Assembly (NCBI RefSeq): GCF_000383235.1
Contig: NZ_KB910950.1
Coordinates: 1 to 55,269, forward strand
Length of the DNA stretch: 55,269 nt
Reading direction: 5' to 3'
Source: Bacillus sp. 123MFChir2
Lineage (GTDB): Bacteria; Bacillota; Bacilli; Bacillales; Bacillaceae_G
Part shown: piece by piece, positions 25,133-34,014 of the stretch
Position numbering within the stretch: position 1 is the stretch's first letter
Layout: each line of letters starts with the position of its first letter
The notes under the pieces: model-generated
What the model was told of the DNA's origin: nothing
What the model saw: only the letters and a program-made list of their open reading frames with translations
Databases searched by the model: none
Translations under genes and position numbers: made by a program

Positions 25133-25756
25133 TTGAGTCAGGACTTAATTTCGAAAAAAGATTTGTTAGATCTAGCCGGAATCTCCTATGGTCAGCTATA
25201 TAGATGGAAAAGAAAAAACTTAATACCAGAAGATTGGTTTGTGAGAAAATCAACGTTTACAGGGCAAGAGACGTTTTTCCCAAAAGAAAAGATTTTAGAT
25301 AGAATCGAAAAAATTCAGACGATGAAAGAAAATTTGTCCCTTGATGATTTGGCAAATATGTTCTCACCAAATGTGAATGAGATTAGTTTAACAAAGGAAG
25401 GAATTATACAACGGGGGATTGCCTCAGAGTCAGTGGTCAATTTTTTTATAGAAGAAAATCAGGAAATGACTGAATTTCGTTTTGTAAAAATCCTTTTTAT
25501 TTATATTTTAGAAAAAGCACTTCAATCTGGAGAGATTAGCCTCGAAGAAGGAAAAATGCTGCTACATGTTTTAAATGAACATTATGAAACGATGAAGAAT
25601 AAACATGGTGAGCTCATTTTTATTCGAAAATTAGGTATTTCAACATGCCTCTTACTTTCGAGTGCAGAGGATTTATACTTCGATCAAGGCACGAAAATCG
25701 CGATACGTTTACCTTTAATGATTTGTACAGAAGAATTAAAAACAAAGTTATTATGA
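25133..25756 (+). CDS. yhbD: YhbD family protein (DUF4004)
   Basis: A 207-residue protein with a MerR-like helix-turn-helix at the N-terminus (SKKDLLDLAGISYGQLYRWK, then FPKEKILDRIEKIQ). The remainder is mostly helical. Start is TTG, supported by AAGGGAGAG upstream. It is the first gene of a three-gene cluster with two bactofilin-like proteins, 13 bp apart from the next, as in B. subtilis yhbD-yhbE-yhbF. Possibly a regulator of that cluster; this is an inference. Confidence 0.85.
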   Translation: MSQDLISKKDLLDLAGISYGQLYRWKRKNLIPEDWFVRKSTFTGQETFFPKEKILDRIEKIQTMKENLSLDDLANMFSPNVNEISLTKEGIIQRGIASESVVNFFIEENQEMTEFRFVKILFIYILEKALQSGEISLEEGKMLLHVLNEHYETMKNKHGELIFIRKLGISTCLLLSSAEDLYFDQGTKIAIRLPLMICTEELKTKLL

Positions 25757-25769
25757 AGGAGGGATAGTA

Positions 25770-26480
25770 GTGAAAACCGGTGATTTATTAATTAATGGAT
25801 ATGGAACGTCAAACGGAGGACAGTTTCGCAATGTGCAATTAAACGGAAAAGGGACTGTAAATGGGGATGTAGAATGTGTGGATTTTGAGTGTAATGGTTC
25901 TGGTCATGTAAATGGAGATATAAAAGCTGAGACAGTAAAAATAAGTGGTTCCGGAAAGATAACTGGAAAAGTAGACACCATGCATATGAGTATTGAAGGT
26001 AGCGGTAGTATACAACAAGATGCAACTGTAAAGAAAATGAAGATTTCTGGTAAAGGAACGGTCGGAGGAAATGTATTCGGTGAGGACATGGATATTCGCG
26101 GTAAAGCAGTCATTGATGGGAATTGTGAGGTAGATACTTTCAAATCAGAAGGACAATTTATTGTGGGCGGCTTATTAAGTGCAGATAATATGTATATTGA
26201 TATTCACGGAGAATGCAAAGCAAAAGAAATAGGTGGTCAAACGATTAACATAAAATATAGGAAATCCCCTTTAAGTTGGCTCTTTAAAACAATATTTACT
26301 CCTCGATTAGAAACAGAATTAATAGAAGGGGACAATATTAATGTTGAATATACAAACACGAACATAATTCGAGGAAACAATGTTACGATTGGTCCAAATT
26401 GTGAAATTAATCTTGTTGAATATACTGGGATTTGTGAAATTGATAAAAGTGCTAACGTAAAAGAAAGTCGAAAAATTTAA
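25770..26480 (+). CDS. yhbE: Bactofilin-like polymer-forming protein (YhbE type)
   Basis: A 236-residue protein built from short beta-helix repeats (GKGTVNGDVECVDFECNGSG, HVNGDIKAETVKISGSGKI, and so on), the pattern of bactofilins, which self-assemble into filaments. GTG start after GGAGGG. A conserved end block, IRGNNVTIGPNCEINLVEY, is shared with the next gene. In B. subtilis the counterparts are linked, as I recall, to flagellar assembly. It is the middle gene of the cluster. Confidence 0.87.
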   Translation: MKTGDLLINGYGTSNGGQFRNVQLNGKGTVNGDVECVDFECNGSGHVNGDIKAETVKISGSGKITGKVDTMHMSIEGSGSIQQDATVKKMKISGKGTVGGNVFGEDMDIRGKAVIDGNCEVDTFKSEGQFIVGGLLSADNMYIDIHGECKAKEIGGQTINIKYRKSPLSWLFKTIFTPRLETELIEGDNINVEYTNTNIIRGNNVTIGPNCEINLVEYTGICEIDKSANVKESRKI

Positions 26481-26506
26481 TTTTTAAATAGAAAGGGGAA
26501 GACGGA

Positions 26507-27214
26507 ATGAAAGAACAGTATAACCTTAGCCTAAACGGTTCTGGTAATTCATCAGGCGGTATCTACAACAATGTCAAAATTCGCGGAGAAGGAACAATTT
26601 TGGATGACATTGATTGTGATGTGTTTAAGACGTATGGGGCGAGTGAAGTGCAAGGTAATATAAAAGCACAAACCGTAACTGTGTTTGGAGAAACAAAGAT
26701 TCGTGATGATTTGCATTCAGAAAATGTAAAAGTTAACGGCAGCATTGAACTTGGTGGTACGGCAGAAGTGAAGCATACAAAAGTACGAGGGATGTTTGAC
26801 ATTGGTGGCAGTTTTACTGGTGAAGAGGTCGATATAACAGGTGGAATAAATGTGAAAGGAAATCTAGAAGCGGAGAATTTTACAGTAAATGGCGGCTTTA
26901 CGATCGGTGGTATGCTGAACGCTGGAAATATTAATATTATTTTAAGATATGAACACAGTAATGTAGAAGAAATAGGAGGAGAGAAAATTACAATTCAAAA
27001 AAAAATATCATTCTTTCCTTTTTTGAAACACAGTGGATATCTTCATGCGAATATAATTGAAGGCGATGAGATCTATCTTGAATATACAAAAGCTGATATC
27101 GTTCGAGGAAACAATGTTGCGATTGGTCCAAATTGTGAAATTGGAGTAGTAGAATATCATGAAACATACAAAAACAAGAATCAATCATTTGTGAAAGAAT
27201 ATAAACAAGTATAG
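26507..27214 (+). CDS. yhbF: Bactofilin-like polymer-forming protein (YhbF type)
   Basis: A 235-residue paralogue of the preceding protein, arisen by tandem duplication. The same repeat register (GEGTILDDIDCDVFKTYGAS, then QGNIKAQTVTVFGETKI) and the same end block (VRGNNVAIGPNCEIGVVEY) are seen. AAAGGGGAAG precedes the ATG. The two paralogues probably form mixed or parallel filaments. Ends the operon; a terminator lies at 27299. Confidence 0.87.
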   Translation: MKEQYNLSLNGSGNSSGGIYNNVKIRGEGTILDDIDCDVFKTYGASEVQGNIKAQTVTVFGETKIRDDLHSENVKVNGSIELGGTAEVKHTKVRGMFDIGGSFTGEEVDITGGINVKGNLEAENFTVNGGFTIGGMLNAGNINIILRYEHSNVEEIGGEKITIQKKISFFPFLKHSGYLHANIIEGDEIYLEYTKADIVRGNNVAIGPNCEIGVVEYHETYKNKNQSFVKEYKQV

Positions 27215-27298
27215 ATGAATACTGAAATTCACAATATAAGAGCCACTTTATCCCGTGTCTTACTTCAAGATTTAGAGGAAAGTTTTTAGAAATTGATG

Positions 27299-27334
27299 AA
27301 AAGCACTCCCTTCATGAAGAGAGTGCTTTTATTG
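27299..27334 (+). terminator. Rho-independent terminator after the bactofilin cluster
   Basis: AAAGCACTC...GAGTGCTTTT with a loop containing TTCATGAAGA. Confidence 0.75.
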
Positions 27335-27355
27335 TTTTAGAAACCTAAATTGAAA

Positions 27356-27676
27356 TTATTCTTCAATAATCTCGTATTCTTCATCTGCCAATAATAAAAT
27401 TTGTAACTTCTTACCTTTGTTATGTACTTCAATTACATCATATGTTCCTAAATTTTTCACTTTATTTGCTGAAGCATTTACCATTCCCTCAACAGAGTCG
27501 ATTAAAATATCTTCTTCAACGTAGGATTCAGGTAAAGACATATCTTCAGTTTCTAATACACATGCATATAAATTTTGTAAATCAGTAGCTGATGGATTTA
27601 ATTCCTCAACATCAATTAAATTTTTTACTGCATTTACATGCTCTTCTTTTGGTTGATATACTTTAATTTTTGCCAT
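27356..27676 (-). CDS. Small acidic protein of unknown function
   Basis: A 106-residue acidic protein (MAKIKVYQPKEEHVNAVKNL ... LLLADEEYEIIEE) with no membrane segment or known motif. AAAGGAG lies upstream of the ATG, so expression is likely. It stands alone; no family is recognised. Confidence 0.7.
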   Translation of the reverse strand: MAKIKVYQPKEEHVNAVKNLIDVEELNPSATDLQNLYACVLETEDMSLPESYVEEDILIDSVEGMVNASANKVKNLGTYDVIEVHNKGKKLQILLLADEEYEIIEE

Positions 27677-27970
27677 ATTCTATTCTCCTTTATTTCTTAA
27701 TCTAAGAGGCTATATATTATTATAACGTTTTTTATGAAAAACATGAAACAGTAACATGTCAGTAAATGAAAAAATGCTATAATTTAATAAGTTTTTATCG
27801 ATTTTTCTAGTTATACTTGAGAAAAAAGTCATTGTTACTTCTTCAGGTGAATACAATATAGTAGAAATATGATGTATAAAATTTTTTCACTTTCTTAATC
27901 TTTATATTACATATATAATTTAAAAGAGACGAATCGGACTATTTATAAAAGAATTGAGGTTTAACAAACA
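27677..27970. other. AT-rich gap before the DegV gene
   Basis: About 294 bp between divergent genes. Only AT-rich, promoter-like DNA is visible; no hairpin, ORF or repeat. Confidence 0.5.
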
Positions 27971-28828
27971 ATGACAATAAAAATTATTACAGATAGTGCG
28001 GCGGACTTACCGAAGGACTTGCTCCAAAATTATGATATAGAAGTTATTCCTCTTCGTGTATATGATGAACAAGAAACGGAATTCGTTGATGGTGTAACAC
28101 TAGATCCTATTGATTTACTACGAAATATGAGAGAAGGAAAAGTATATAAAACATCATTACCTTCTTTAGAAAAAATTCAAGAAGTATTTACTACATATGC
28201 AAAACAGGATATCACCTGTATTTATTTAGCTTTTTCTTCTGAGCTCTCCGGCACATATCAATCCTCTGTACTTGTAAAAGAGGAAGTAAAAGAAGCCTAC
28301 CCTAATTCTTCTTTAGAAATTATTGATACAAAATGTATATCAACTGGCCTAGGATTAGTCGTAATAGAGGCTGCGAAAATGGCACAAGACGGAGCAACAA
28401 AAGAAGAAATTTTAAACCGTATTGCATTTTTGACTGAGCATATGGAACATGTATTCACTGTTGCAGATTTACAATATTTAGTTCGTGGTGGACGGCTAAG
28501 TAAAGTGGCAGGATTTATAGGTGGTTTATTAAATATTAAGCCTATTTTAAATGTAGAAGATGGAAAGCTTATTCCACTGGAAAAAATACGCGGGCGGAAG
28601 AAAGTATTTCAACGTATAGTTGAGATTATGGAAACAAGGGGTAAGGACTTTAAAAATCAAACAATTGGAATTTCACACGGTGATGATTTAGAAAGTGTCG
28701 ACATATTAAAAGAAATGATTACTGAGAAATTTGGATGCAAAGCATTTGTAGTAAATTCAATTGGTGCAGCTATTGGAGCTCATGCTGGTCCGGGAACATT
28801 AGCTATTTGTTTCTTAAATGAAGTATAA
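27971..28828 (+). CDS. DegV family fatty-acid-binding protein
   Basis: A 285-residue two-domain DegV protein. It begins with the family signature KIITDSAADLPKDLL and has the middle block DLQYLVRGGRLSKVAGFIG. Members bind fatty acids and in Firmicutes act with fatty acid kinase (FakB role). GAATTGAGG precedes the ATG. Monocistronic, with a terminator after the stop. Confidence 0.92.
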   Translation: MTIKIITDSAADLPKDLLQNYDIEVIPLRVYDEQETEFVDGVTLDPIDLLRNMREGKVYKTSLPSLEKIQEVFTTYAKQDITCIYLAFSSELSGTYQSSVLVKEEVKEAYPNSSLEIIDTKCISTGLGLVVIEAAKMAQDGATKEEILNRIAFLTEHMEHVFTVADLQYLVRGGRLSKVAGFIGGLLNIKPILNVEDGKLIPLEKIRGRKKVFQRIVEIMETRGKDFKNQTIGISHGDDLESVDILKEMITEKFGCKAFVVNSIGAAIGAHAGPGTLAICFLNEV

Positions 28829-28871
28829 AAAGAAACAGTCTCTTTAAAATAAGGGACTGTTTCTTTTTTAT
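28827..28871 (+). terminator. Rho-independent terminator after degV
   Basis: AAAGAAACAGTC and GACTGTTTCTTT stem followed by a T-run. Confidence 0.85.
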
Positions 28872-29046
28872 TCATATCAATTACTAAAATTTTAGAAGTA
28901 ATAGTGTGAAAACATAAAAGTATTTTATAAATATACCACACCAAAACAAATATTTTTTAAGACAAAATAACGATTTTATTATATAATTTTAATACAATAA
29001 ATATTGAAATTTGGACATTTAAATTTTGTTTTAAGGATGGTATTTC

Positions 29047-29277
29047 ATGAAAAACATAGACTTTATTCTTGAAAGTGATGAGGGATTAAAGCCATCAGAA
29101 CGACTTGTTTTATTGCTATTAGAAAAACATAGAATATTATATACAAATGATTTACTTGTTTTATCGAATTTATCGTATAAAACATTAGTAGATTCTTTAA
29201 CAACACTTGTTATGAAATCGTATATAACAAAGAAAACTGGAAAAGGCCGCAAGCAAAATAGATATAGTTTAATATAA
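29047..29277 (+). CDS. Small winged-helix DNA-binding protein
   Basis: A 76-residue single-domain winged helix. KPSERLVLLLLEKHRILYTN, then LVLSNLSYKTLVDSLTTLVM and a basic wing (KKTGKGRKQNRYSL), follow the MarR/replication-initiator-type fold. AAGGATGG precedes the ATG. It converges on a tyrosine recombinase gene and may belong to the same locus. Function not known. Confidence 0.65.
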   Translation: MKNIDFILESDEGLKPSERLVLLLLEKHRILYTNDLLVLSNLSYKTLVDSLTTLVMKSYITKKTGKGRKQNRYSLI

Positions 29278-29336
29278 TTAAATTATCGTCAACAGAAAAG
29301 AGGGAGAGCTGTAAATATGCTCTTTCTCTTTTATAA

Positions 29337-30497
29337 TTAAAATTCATCATCACTAATTAAATTTCCGGCATCATGGTCTTTCATTAATCGCTGCTTCAAA
29401 TAATTTTCTTTTGTTGTTCGATCATCTTTATGCCCAACAGCTGCGGCGATGATATGCGGTGGTAATTGTTTATAGTCATATAAATATTGAACATAAAAAT
29501 GCCGAAAGAAATGGGGAGTTATTTTTTCATCCTTTGTAAAAGATAAATTAGTTTCTTTTATAATCTTTGTAATATATTGAGACAGATAATTTTCTTTATA
29601 CGCTGTATGATTTTTTGTTTGAAAAATTGTACCGCCATGCTTAATTCCTAATTCAATTGGCAAGCGTCGTCTTCTTCGAAAAGCAATGATTCTCTCAAAC
29701 ACAGCTTTATTAATGGGTACAATTCGTTCAGAATCTCCTTTTGTATTTACATAAAGATAATAACGATCGCGTAATACATCATATTCTAAATCTTCCCACC
29801 TTGCATGCGCAATTTCGGCAACACGTAATCCGGTTGTTGCCAATATCGAAAGCAAGGCATAATTGATAGGATTATTTTTATAATAGGAAAGCAATTCTTT
29901 TACTTCTTCATAAGATAGCTCTCTTCTTGGTTTATGTTTTTTTGTTATTGTTGTACTTAATATCTCAATGTACAAAGGCTCTTTAATATATTCAATTTCA
30001 TATAACCACTTTAAAAAAGAACGTGTAATGCGTAACTTTCTACTTATTGTTGCTGGTTTATAAGTTTCTTTTGATTGATAGGAAATCGCTTCTTCAGCAA
30101 GCCACTTTTGATAATTACGAATATGTCGTTTTCGTAAATTCATCCAAACTTTACCTTCTATAAAATGTTCCACATCCATTTGTAAAAATTCCATATGCTC
30201 TTTAATAAAAAAATAAAATTGTGATAAATCTCTAGAATAGAGAAGACGAGATGTATCTTTGACTCGTTTTTCCTTATCAAAATGCGTTTGTCGATTTAAG
30301 TAATAATACAAAATTTCTTCGTCAGAAAAACCTTCATATGAATATGTATATTGACGTTCATTTTGTTCTTTTCGATCTTCAGCTGACTTTAAAAAGTCTT
30401 CGTTCCAAATCGCGATTGTATTTGCAAATTTTTCTTTGTTATTTTTATTGTGTAATAACGAATGTTGATTTTGAAGTGGTAATAAATTAAATTTCAT
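29337..30497 (-). CDS. Tyrosine recombinase/integrase
   Basis: A 386-residue site-specific recombinase. An N-terminal SAM-like core-binding domain (about 50-170) precedes the catalytic domain. The active-site set is complete: Arg in TTGLRVAEIAHARWEDL, HxxR as HFFRH, and the Tyr nucleophile in DDRTTKENYLKQ. It is longer than XerC/XerD/XerS. No phage genes, tRNA or flanking direct repeats were seen. It is therefore not an obvious phage integrase but a stand-alone recombinase, divergent from a DNA-binding protein gene. Confidence 0.9.
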   Translation of the reverse strand: MKFNLLPLQNQHSLLHNKNNKEKFANTIAIWNEDFLKSAEDRKEQNERQYTYSYEGFSDEEILYYYLNRQTHFDKEKRVKDTSRLLYSRDLSQFYFFIKEHMEFLQMDVEHFIEGKVWMNLRKRHIRNYQKWLAEEAISYQSKETYKPATISRKLRITRSFLKWLYEIEYIKEPLYIEILSTTITKKHKPRRELSYEEVKELLSYYKNNPINYALLSILATTGLRVAEIAHARWEDLEYDVLRDRYYLYVNTKGDSERIVPINKAVFERIIAFRRRRRLPIELGIKHGGTIFQTKNHTAYKENYLSQYITKIIKETNLSFTKDEKITPHFFRHFYVQYLYDYKQLPPHIIAAAVGHKDDRTTKENYLKQRLMKDHDAGNLISDDEF

Positions 30498-30605
30498 TTT
30501 ATATCATATCCTTATTTATTTCGCTTATTTCATGAATGAAAGAAAATAAACTATAACTATATTTTATTTTAAATTTTATGTATGTAAAATTCAATAGTTA
30601 TTAGT

Positions 30606-30636
30606 AACCATAGAAAATCACACATTTTCTATGGTT
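30606..30636. promoter_or_regulatory. Inverted repeat in the recombinase/HTH control region
   Basis: Thirteen-base perfect arms with a five-base centre (CACAC). Not followed by a T-run, so more likely a binding site than a terminator. Confidence 0.5.
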
Positions 30637-30789
30637 AAGAATTCATATATAAATTTTTTTTAGTGAGTCGATTTAAAATAATATGTAATTTAATTTAAAA
30701 ATAAAAAGAAATCAAATGTGTTATATAATATAATTATAGTTTTGTATTTTTATATGATATAATAAGTTTATGTTTTATTATAATTATCT

Positions 30790-30818
30790 TTTACATTCTA
30801 TGTTTATATAAATTATAT
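30790..30818 (+). promoter_or_regulatory. Candidate sigma-A promoter of the HTH gene
   Basis: TTTACA (30790-30795), 17 bases, TTATAT (30813-30818), about 30 bp before the start codon. Assigned by eye. Confidence 0.45.
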
Positions 30819-30846
30819 TTAGCTTTGATTAGAAAGGATTTCATTT

Positions 30847-31830
30847 ATGTACGATCATACATACGAACAATATATGGATACAAATGAGGTAAAAGAATAT
30901 TTACGTATTTCAAATTTCACATTTAAGAAATTAATGAAAGAAAATAAATTGACGCCAATTAATAAAGACACGTGGCGATTAGATGGAAGTTTTTTGTTTC
31001 AAAAAACTCAGGTTACTGCATTACAATCTCAATTACATATAGAAGGTATGACATTAAACCAAGCAAGTAAACAGTTTCATATTAGTATGTATCAATTATG
31101 GAAATGGATTGAAGAGGGAGAGTTATCGTATACAATTCAAATGCATAGAAACAAGGAAACAAAGTTTGTTCAAGAGGGCGATGTAAAGAATTTGGCTGAA
31201 AAATTAGATGATGCCAATAGTCTTTATACATATTCTCGTAAATATAATGTTGTTTTATTTCAAAAATTTATACAAGGGAATACAATTGCCCGCATAACCT
31301 CTATTCCAAAAAGAGGAGACATTATCGTAACAGATGAATTTGGAAATGAGATGACATTACAGCAGTCAAAGGAAAGCGGCTTTTTAGCAGCATATCAATT
31401 ATCAGACAAACCGAGAAGTCATCATCAAAAATTCGTGAAGTTTCGTTTTTTGAAAACACACAATTTACGAAGTGATGTTTTTCAGCGAATTGATTTTTTA
31501 TTGCAATATGTCTCACCACGAAACCTTCGAATTTCTGAAGAACACAATTTCTGGATTATTGAAATTCGCCAATCGCTCATTCAAGTTCCTATGCAAATTC
31601 AACAAGAGTGGATTGACTCTCTTATGCCCTATATAATAGAAGGGAAATTAGTAAAACGGCCAAATAATAACATTTACATTGATAGCAATAGTGTTACGAA
31701 AAGCGTTGTACTATCTTCATCAGAGTATCAATCTATCTCAAACATTGTAACTGAAGAAAAGATGTCAATTGAAGAATTTATTACTTCTGCAATTCGTGAA
31801 AAATTAGAGCGCCATACAATGAAATACTAA
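30847..31830 (+). CDS. DNA-binding protein with two HTH/excisionase-like motifs
   Basis: A 327-residue protein. Two helix-turn-helix units lie in the first 110 residues: MDTNEVKEYLRISNFTFKKL and LNQASKQFHISMYQLWKWI, both of excisionase/MerR-type pattern. The middle (about 130-250) is unfamiliar. The C-terminus SSSEYQSISNIVTEEKMSIE, then FITSAIREKL, looks like a ribbon-helix-helix-type module. It is divergent from the tyrosine recombinase and probably acts with it, as directionality factor or regulator; this is inferred from position. AGAAAGGAT precedes the ATG. Confidence 0.7.
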   Translation: MYDHTYEQYMDTNEVKEYLRISNFTFKKLMKENKLTPINKDTWRLDGSFLFQKTQVTALQSQLHIEGMTLNQASKQFHISMYQLWKWIEEGELSYTIQMHRNKETKFVQEGDVKNLAEKLDDANSLYTYSRKYNVVLFQKFIQGNTIARITSIPKRGDIIVTDEFGNEMTLQQSKESGFLAAYQLSDKPRSHHQKFVKFRFLKTHNLRSDVFQRIDFLLQYVSPRNLRISEEHNFWIIEIRQSLIQVPMQIQQEWIDSLMPYIIEGKLVKRPNNNIYIDSNSVTKSVVLSSSEYQSISNIVTEEKMSIEEFITSAIREKLERHTMKY

Positions 31831-31862
31831 AAGACTTATCATGTTATTGATAAGTCTTTTAG
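31829..31862 (+). terminator. Rho-independent terminator
   Basis: AAAAGACTTATCA and TGATAAGTCTTTT stem. Confidence 0.8.
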
Positions 31863-32168
31863 TATACAAAAATATCCAAAATGTCTAAAAAAGACCTTTC
31901 AGATTCTTTTCTAAGAGGATACAATCTATAAAGTGATATAATAAGGTTTGATTTATATACAGATCCGAAAAGAGACTTATAGAAGCCTTAAATTGATTTG
32001 GTTATATTTTGAAGTGAAATTAATTTACATTTAGTTTACATAATAATTTTATGATCTGACTAATTAAGTAGAATAGATAGCATTTCTTTATACATCTTTA
32101 TAAAGAAAATGTTATGTGATTATCCTGCTAATACATTTAATATGAATGATATATATGGAGGGATAACA
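31863..32168. other. Gap upstream of the broken PfpI gene
   Basis: About 306 bp of AT-rich DNA without an ORF. An imperfect inverted repeat CATTTCTTTATA...TATAAAGAAAATG (32081-32113) may be the operator of the former gene. Confidence 0.4.
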
Positions 32169-32391
32169 ATGAATATTCAACTTGTGTTGTTTGATGGATT
32201 TGACGAGCTAGATTCGATAGGGCCCTATTAAGTATTAAAACGTGCAAATGAATTTGGAGCAAATTTCGATGTGAAAATGTTTAGCTTTATGGATTATTGA
32301 ACGTTTTGTAGGTTCTGAAGTAGCGTATTCCGTTGAAAGAAGACTGGAATATGAGAAAAGTGATACGGTATGGCGAAGAACATCATTTTAA
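32169..32391 (+). pseudogene. DJ-1/PfpI family gene, stop codon plus deletion
   Basis: GGAGGG and an ATG start a frame reading MNIQLVLFDGFDELDSIGPY, the typical DJ-1/PfpI N-terminus. It is then interrupted by TAA where the family has Glu (GPYEVL), and continues VLKRANEFGANFDVKMFS. A second frame then gives WIIERFVGSEVAYSVERRL and EYEKSDTVWRRTSF, which is the family's C-terminal end. Most of the middle, including the catalytic Cys region, is missing. The gene is clearly dead. Confidence 0.75.
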
Positions 32392-32422
32392 TTTACAGAA
32401 GAAAGAAGTGAATTTTTAAGGG

Positions 32423-32459
32423 AAATCAGTACTTTATAATGAAGTGCTGATTTTTTATT
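32423..32459 (+). terminator. Rho-independent terminator of the broken gene
   Basis: AAATCAGTACTT and AAGTGCTGATTT stem followed by TTT. Confidence 0.75.
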
Positions 32460-32531
32460 TATACCGCTATTCGTTCGCTACAAGAAAACGAAAAATATAG
32501 CTTTCTATACGTAAAAATAAATGATATAATT

Positions 32532-32563
32532 CCAATTAAAGTGTAATATTACACTTTAATTGG
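32532..32563. promoter_or_regulatory. Perfect 32-bp palindrome before the FAD oxidoreductase
   Basis: CCAATTAAAGTGTAAT is followed directly by its exact complement. The core GTGTAATATTACAC is of TetR/MarR operator type. It abuts the GGAGGGGGAGG ribosome binding site of the next gene. No adjacent gene encodes an obvious TetR/MarR regulator. Confidence 0.65.
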
Positions 32564-32577
32564 AGGGGGAGGATAAA

Positions 32578-34014
32578 TTGAAAAGCAGTAAAATAATAAT
32601 TTCTGTAGTAATATACACGAGCTTACTAACGGTCTCTATACATACATATATAAAACAGCAAGCTCGGCCTGTTATAGCAGATGCTGGACGGTTACTTCCG
32701 ACAAAAGTTAAACGAATTGAAAGTGTTGAAGATGAAAAGAAATTACAACAATTTGTTCAGGACGCAAGTGCTTCAAATGAAAAGCTCTCTATTGCGGGGA
32801 TGCAGCATACGCAAGGTGGCCATACATATTATCCAAGTGGCACTGTCTTGGATATGAAAAATTACAATAAAATAGTGGAGTTCAATCCAGAGCAACAAAG
32901 AATAAGAGTGCAAAGCGGCGCAACATGGAATGATATTCAAAAGGTGATTAATCCATATGGTCTTGCGATTCAAGTGATGCAATCGCAAAATATCTTTACG
33001 ATAGGTGGTTCTATAAGTGCAAATGTACATGGACGAGATATACGGCATGATGCACTTATAGATACAGTTGATTCATTTCGGTTATTAATGGCAAACGGTA
33101 ATATTAAAAATGTCAGTAGAAATGAAAATGCAGAGTTATTCTCTCTAGTAATAGGTGGATATGGTTTATTCGGGGTTATTTTAGATGTAACATTAAAATT
33201 AACGGAAGATGAACTATATCAAATACGAACCAAGACGTTAGACTACCGTGAATATACTTCCTATTTTAAGAAACATGTAGAAGGTGATGAAGGGGTGCGT
33301 ATGCATTTAGCACGTATCTCTGTTGCACCAGATTCATTTTTACGTGAGATGTACGTGACGAATTACGTTCTCGCTACGGATCAAGAACAGCGAGAGCGAT
33401 ATAGTACATTAAAAGAAGAGACAAATGTTGCCCTGCCAAAGTTTTTTCTTGGATTATCTAGATATAGTGACTGGGGAAAAACAATGTTTTGGGATACCCA
33501 AAAGAAATATTTTGAACATACGGATGGCTCCTATGAAACTCGTAATAATGTTATGAGATCAGATAGTGCATTCATGGAATATGAAAATCCGAATCGTACT
33601 GAAATTTTACAAGAGTACTTTATTCCAGTTGATAACTTTTCTACCTATATAGATGACTTAAGAGACGTATTAGAACGTGAAGAACTAAATCTTCTTAATA
33701 TTACAATTCGATATGTGACAAAAAACGAAAGTGCAGTTTTATCATATGCGAAAGAGGATATGTTTGCTCTTGTTCTTCTTATTAATCAAGGGCGTTCTGA
33801 AGAAGAAATAGATAAAACAAAAAAAGTAATTCAGAAGATGATAAACGTTACTTTACAACATGATGGCAGCTACTATTTGCCATATTATCAATATCCGGAA
33901 AAACAGCAGTTACAAAAAGCTTATTCACGTTCAAATGAGTTTTTTCAAAAAAAGAGGGAATATGATCCGCAAGAACGGTTTGTTAATTTATTTTACAAGG
34001 AGTATGGTCAATGA
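32578..34014 (+). CDS. Membrane-anchored FAD-binding oxidoreductase
   Basis: A 478-residue flavoprotein of the FAD_binding_4 (GlcD/aldonolactone oxidase-like) group. A signal-anchor helix (about residues 5-22, IIISVVIYTSLLTVS) would hold it on the outer face of the membrane. The FAD-binding domain shows SIAGMQHTQGGHTYYPSG and GGSISANVHGRDIRH. TTG at 32578 is taken as start since GGAGGGGGAGG is ideally spaced; an earlier TTG lies in the RBS. It overlaps the next gene by four bases (ATGA), so the pair is translationally coupled. Confidence 0.85.
   Translation: MKSSKIIISVVIYTSLLTVSIHTYIKQQARPVIADAGRLLPTKVKRIESVEDEKKLQQFVQDASASNEKLSIAGMQHTQGGHTYYPSGTVLDMKNYNKIVEFNPEQQRIRVQSGATWNDIQKVINPYGLAIQVMQSQNIFTIGGSISANVHGRDIRHDALIDTVDSFRLLMANGNIKNVSRNENAELFSLVIGGYGLFGVILDVTLKLTEDELYQIRTKTLDYREYTSYFKKHVEGDEGVRMHLARISVAPDSFLREMYVTNYVLATDQEQRERYSTLKEETNVALPKFFLGLSRYSDWGKTMFWDTQKKYFEHTDGSYETRNNVMRSDSAFMEYENPNRTEILQEYFIPVDNFSTYIDDLRDVLEREELNLLNITIRYVTKNESAVLSYAKEDMFALVLLINQGRSEEEIDKTKKVIQKMINVTLQHDGSYYLPYYQYPEKQQLQKAYSRSNEFFQKKREYDPQERFVNLFYKEYGQ

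Larger units (their letters stand above)
30498..30846. other. Very AT-rich divergent control region
   Basis: About 350 bp between the recombinase and the HTH gene. It contains an inverted repeat AACCATAGAAAAT...ATTTTCTATGGTT (30606-30636) and a promoter-like TTTACA-17-TTATAT (30790-30818) driving the plus-strand gene. The extreme AT content suggests a regulated or recombination region. Confidence 0.55.

Noticed and set aside
29337-30497. Prophage or integrative element around the recombinase
   Set aside because: No phage structural, replication or conjugation genes, no tRNA and no flanking direct repeats were seen, and adjacent genes are ordinary chromosomal ones.
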